From Phascolomyces articulosus (lineage: Eukaryota > Mucoromycota > Mucoromycetes > Mucorales > Lichtheimiaceae): a DNA stretch of 64,000 bases. The DNA is taken from assembly GCA_025677815.1 (NCBI GenBank), contig JAIXMP010000003.1, positions 1,798,001-1,862,000 on the forward strand, given 5' to 3'. The first letter of the stretch is position 1, and the number at the start of each line of letters is the position of its first letter. Position numbers and translations under genes: made by a program. The notes beneath the pieces are model-generated. The model saw only the letters and a program-made list of their open reading frames with translations, had not been told where the DNA came from and made no database searches. Below, piece after piece: positions 60,401-64,000 of the stretch.

Positions 60401-62758
60401 AATTATGTTACCATCAAATTCCCACTCGATACTCTTGGAATACATCCGGAAGACGAAATTACTGGAATGCACGAACACGGTCGACTGCTTCTGTTGGTCG
60501 TGTTGCTTTTGTATCACCAGCTGATATGGAACGTTTTTCTTTACGCCTCCTATTACATAATGTCCCAGGACCACAAAGTTTTGATGATTTATATACCTAT
60601 AATGGTCGACGGTACGCGACTTTCCAAGAGGCTGCTTCTGCACGTTTGTTACTGTAAAGTGATGAAGAGTATGATCTTTGTCTTGCCGAAGCCATATCTG
60701 TTGTCACATCCATTCCTCAGCTTCGACGTATATTTGTTACTTTACTCATTTTTGCAAATCCTTCAAATCCAGGTGCTTTATGGCAAAAATACTGTAATAA
60801 TTTTTCTGAAGATTATCAACATCGCTATCGACTGAATAATTTGGAACCTGATATTGCACGTTGTAATACACAGGCATTAATTGATATAAATAACCTTCTT
60901 GCTGACCATAATACTTCTCTTGATCGATTTCCTACTCTTCCACCGTTGCCTAATCTTTCATCCTTTGTGACGGAAATCCCTCCTCATCCACAATCCACAA
61001 TTAATAATCAAACTAACACTCTTGAAGAACTTGCACAATTTGCTGAAGAGTCCAAAAGGAAACTTAACGCAGATCAGTATGCTGCTTTTAATGCCATTAC
61101 TGCTGCAATTGAAGATCCGACAACTGAGCAACGTGCTTTTTTTTTGGATGGTCCAGGTGGCAGTGGTAAAACGTTTTTGTATAATACTCTCCTCGTACAC
61201 GTTCGATCGCAAGGAAAAACTGCTATTGCTGTTGCTTCTACTGGTGTCGCAGCTATACTCCTTAAAGAAGGCACCACAGCACACAATATGTTCAGAATTC
61301 CAGTTGAAAGCTTGGATGAGTCCTCGACATGTCCCGTTAGTGTCCAAAGTGACAGGGCTCAGCTTATTCGTGATGCATCTTTGATCATTTGGGATGAAGT
61401 ACCCATGGTCCATCGTCATGCTGTAGAGGCTGTAAATAGAACACTAAAGGATATTTTGGATACAACTGATTCTATGTCAGAAAACACAATTTTTGGAAAC
61501 AAAGTGGTAGTCTTAGGTGGTGATTTTCGCCAAACTCTTCCGGTTGTAAAACATGGATCAAGAGGTGAATCTGTTGATGCAAGTATAATCCGCTCGCCTC
61601 TATGGAGTTCAATTCATACTTTTCATTTAACAATTAACATGCGACTACAAAATCTCCAGAATAACAGCGACTATGCAGAAAGACAGCGACAATTTGCACA
61701 CGATCTGCTTCAAATTGGTGATGGACAAATACCTCCAAGTAACAAATCATATTCATCACATAAAAAAAAAGCTATATATAATAAACAACTTTTTTTTTTT
61801 ATTTTAATAGTTCGTCCAAACTCGGAATATATTTACCTTCACCATGATAACTGTTTACGTGGATCGAACATTAATAATCTTTTAGATGTCATTTACCCTA
61901 ACCTCGAAAGACACACAGACATAGACACACAGTATTTCGCTGAAAGAGCAATACTTTCTTCAAAAAACAATGTGGTCGATACCATTAATAAAATTGCCAC
62001 CGATAAATTTCCAGGAGAAGCTAAAGTATACTCAAGTGCGGACATGGTTTGTGATCAACAATACGCAAACCAGTTACCTATTGAATATATAAATTCATTG
62101 TCTATCTCAGGTGTTTATCATTTCTGCACCACTATTACATATATAATTAAATACATTAAATATAATAACAAAATCTACATTTTTGTTAATAATGCATTAT
62201 TGCATTATTATTTTTTCAAACATTCATAATTACCTAGGATTTCCACCTCATCGCCTTCAACTAAAACCTAATCAACCTATTATCCTACTCCGTAATCTCA
62301 ATCCAGCTGAAGGTCTTTGTAATGGAACAAAACTGATCTGTCGAACTTTACATACCCATTTGATAGAAGCTGAAATCGCAAGTGGTAATCATATAGGCGA
62401 TCGTGTCTTCATACCAAGGATTAAATTAATTTGTTCCTCAAAATTATCAGGTTTGCCGTGTGAAATCTCCAGAAAGCAGTTACCTGTAAAGCCAGCCTTT
62501 GCTTTGACTATAAATAAAGCTCAGGGTCAAACACTGAATCACGTCGGCCTTTATCTTCCTGATCCAGTGTTTTCCCATGGTCAATTATATGTTGGTATTT
62601 CACGGGTAACTGACTATAGAAATTTATATATCATGCCAGAGTGGGATAATCAAACCGGCCACCCAATTACAAAAAATGTTGTTTTTACTGAAAATCTTCT
62701 CCCCTCCATTATAGATTTCTTTTTATTCTTTCTCTTTTACCTTACATTAATACTTTAA
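57031..62758 (+). pseudogene. Helitron Rep-helicase gene with one in-frame stop
   Basis: Drives rolling-circle transposition: the Rep part nicks and joins single strands, the helicase unwinds. Eight exons (57031-57302, 57586-57994, 58131-58692, 58798-59282, 59379-60229, 60381-61738, 61811-62110, 62238-62758) join in phase over 1585 codons. Residues 1-140 are Ser/Thr-rich. A zinc-like motif follows (CSSC at ~151-154, CC at ~176-177). The Helitron N-like domain includes YSFRVNGMITHRI. The Rep core has VEFQKRGLPHCHILL (HUH, His ~609 and ~611) and KYLYKYVYKG (~749-757). The PIF1-type helicase has GPGGSGKT (~1117), IIWDEVPMVHRH, GGDFRQTLPVV and the end NKAQGQTL with YVGISRV. Codon ~952 is TAA (60655-60657) inside an otherwise conserved segment (ARLLL-stop-SDEEYDLC). 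This copy is therefore probably inactive unless read through or the base is wrong. Confidence 0.9.
57459..57521. repeat. (AT)n(GT)n microsatellite in Helitron intron 1
   Basis: A TA run passes into imperfect GT repeats within the first intron of the Rep-helicase gene. It accounts for the unusually long (283-bp) intron. Confidence 0.85.
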
Positions 62759-63200
62759 TAGTTAACAACAGTTTACAGTCAGCATCATAACCTCTTTAAA
62801 AATCATTACTGCTGTAAATAATAATTTATTTAGTCAATGTTTTTATTACATGCATTTATTTATACTACTCTTATAAGTACCATCGTTACATATAAGAAAT
62901 GAAGTGGCTATTCATAAGATTAATACATCATAAAAGCTATTCTCATACTTGCTGATGAAACTATTACTATTTTGTTATCATAATGCATATTTGATGAATA
63001 TGTCAGTCATAATGTTCATAATTAGTATGTTTTTTATGTATGCAAACAACAGTAATAGAATCCATCATTAGCTCTTATAACTATGCCATTAATTAGTGTT
63101 GCTGTTTTTATTTACTTAAACACAAACAAAAAATATACAATATTGATGTTATTATAAAATTATTATATATAGCATTACTTCTACAAAACTACAATGCAAC
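62759..63200. other. AT-rich 3' region of the Helitron gene
   Basis: Non-coding sequence between the Rep-helicase stop and the GC-rich terminal segment. Should contain the transcript's 3' UTR. No gene seen. Confidence 0.5.
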
Positions 63201-63212
63201 ATTGAACAAGAG

Positions 63213-63339
63213 TCCTCGGGGGTCTGGGGGCTTGCCCCCAGCTTGGGGGTCAAGGGGATTTCCCCCTTGCGACGCGTTTTCTGTTGAATGACCCGTAGCG
63301 AAGCGAAGGGCCGAAGCAAAACGAGGCAAGAAACGCTAG
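63213..63339 (+). repeat. GC-rich double-hairpin segment, candidate Helitron 3' terminus
   Basis: A sharp GC island in AT-rich DNA. It contains the hairpins CTGGGGG/CCCCCAG (63224-63230 with 63235-63241) and CAAGGGG/CCCCTTG (63251-63257 with 63263-63269). GCGTTTTC near 63275 can pair with GAAACGC just before the end. The segment ends CTAG followed by T, matching Helitron 3' ends. The hairpins lie farther from CTAG than the usual 10-12 bases, which weakens the case. Confidence 0.6.
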
Positions 63340-64000
63340 TCATAAATTATTATATTATAGCAGTATACAGGAAGTATCTTCTTAATATGGTGTCTACCCA
63401 AAAAGGCAATTCTGTTTCTTTGTTTGACAAAACGTTTTTGAAACGGGTTCCCTTCTGTAAATTTATATTTTCTTCAACTCAATACAAAAAAGATCACATA
63501 CTCAGTGAAGAGCCATATTTTCTTCTGCATATGCGTCTTTATTGTTCATCAGATTTAGTGAGCTCATCGAAGTGTCATCAACCAACAAATGCTTTTTTCA
63601 TCCACGTACTGTTCCTGCATCAGCGGTAACAATGATACGAAAACATATCGGAAATCCGCGTCCTCTGAAGTCCTGTAAAGTCCGGCGTCTTTAGAACTTC
63701 CCTTTTCATATGCGTGCATATTGGAGCTGACTTGGAGAATAATATGTGCATATTATACCCTGGCGTCCTGGTACTTTTTCGTTTATGACAATAATTGACT
63801 TCTATCATTTTTCGTACTCTTTTGCAACTAAATGATTGACATGAACAATTTAAATTTCAAGATTTCAATAAAAATATCATAAAAAATTAATTTGACCGAT
63901 TAAAGTGTAGATATATAATAACTTGAAAAGATATTTTTATTATATCAAAAAAAAAAACCATACTCTAACTATTAAAACTAATACAACTTTATTCCTCCTC
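63340..64000. other. Trailing region without supported gene
   Basis: About 660 bp to the window end. A 113-codon plus-strand frame (63288-63629) starts inside the GC-rich repeat and has no recognised family. The minus frame at 63620-63808 is likewise unrecognised. I see no gene. Confidence 0.5.

Larger units (their letters stand above)
54843..63339 (+). mobile_element. Putative Helitron rolling-circle transposon
   Basis: The coding core (57031-62758) is unmistakably Helitron: an HUH-type replication initiator fused to a PIF1-like helicase. The outer limits are inferred. The proposed 5' end is A^TCTATACTACC at 54843, like the TC-starting ends known for Helitrons. The proposed 3' end is CTAG at 63336-63339 followed by T, which fits the CTRR^T rule, lying after a GC-rich segment with two 7-bp hairpins. 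On these limits the element is about 8.5 kb and carries, besides Rep-Hel, a 269-aa gene (56072-56955), a small frame (55258-55521) and a tandem duplication (55785-55979). Helitrons make no target duplication, so the ends cannot be proved from one copy. Confidence 0.6.

Noticed and set aside
61739..61810. Treating 61739-61810 as coding, since the frame stays open
   Set aside because: The stretch is poly-Lys/Phe AT-rich, has GT-AG ends and is 72 bases (a multiple of three); an in-phase intron is more likely, though not certain.
63288..63629. 113-codon plus-strand frame at the end of the putative Helitron
   Set aside because: It begins inside the GC-rich repeat and crosses the proposed element boundary; no domain is recognised.
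1..64000. CRISPR arrays, bacterial-type operons or defence systems
   Set aside because: No regularly spaced repeats exist, and all supported genes have spliceosomal introns; the DNA is eukaryotic nuclear.

Overview
The window reads as nuclear DNA of an early-diverging filamentous fungus, most likely Mucoromycota (Mucorales-type). Genes are split by short GT-AG introns of roughly 50-280 bp. Intergenic DNA is very AT-rich and full of A/T homopolymers and TC, TA and GT microsatellites. The best-conserved proteins (mitochondrial EF-Tu, Rieske protein, glucosidase II, Ytp1-like protein, Eaf3/MRG15-like protein) are eukaryotic and fungal in character. There is no operon or Shine-Dalgarno structure. 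The genus cannot be fixed from the sequence alone. Exon boundaries were derived by hand from splice sites, reading phase and remembered family alignments; no search was run.

Layout. 1-1.58 kb: gene-poor, with a 50-A run beside a near-perfect hairpin. 1.58-25.3 kb is the dense part: a concentrative nucleoside transporter (+), mitochondrial EF-Tu (-), a secreted glycoprotein-like protein (-), a DinB-superfamily protein (-), glucosidase II alpha (+), LYRM2 (-), mitochondrial uS17 (-), a large Ytp1-like membrane protein (-) and the Rieske iron-sulfur protein (-). Four of these act in mitochondria. 26.5-31 kb is a gene graveyard: a decayed gene is split by an internally deleted pogo/Tigger-like DNA transposon, with a second relic downstream. 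33.6-48.4 kb is a regulatory and trafficking set: a two-finger C2H2 protein (+), a PAS protein (-), a tiny PLDc_N-type membrane protein (+), a low-complexity Q/H-rich protein (+), a lipid-droplet hydrolase LDAH (-), an AGFG-type Arf-GAP (+) and an Eaf3/MRG15 chromodomain protein (-). 52-54 kb holds an F-box/leucine-rich-repeat-like protein (-).

54.8-63.3 kb looks like one Helitron rolling-circle transposon. It carries a 1585-codon Rep-helicase gene in eight exons, with an HUH motif, a tyrosine motif and a PIF1-type helicase. The gene is broken by one in-frame stop codon. Directly upstream, in the same orientation, lies a two-exon gene for an unrecognised 269-aa protein with a basic N-terminus; it is the best candidate for an undescribed component. 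Candidate Helitron ends are an A^TCTATACTACC sequence at 54843 and a GC-rich, double-hairpin 3' region ending CTAG^T at 63339.

The resident genes are ordinary housekeeping and regulatory genes with no evident pathway cluster. The interest lies in the mobile DNA: the Helitron with its companion gene, and the pogo-like insertion whose TA target duplication and resumed reading frame record the insertion event.
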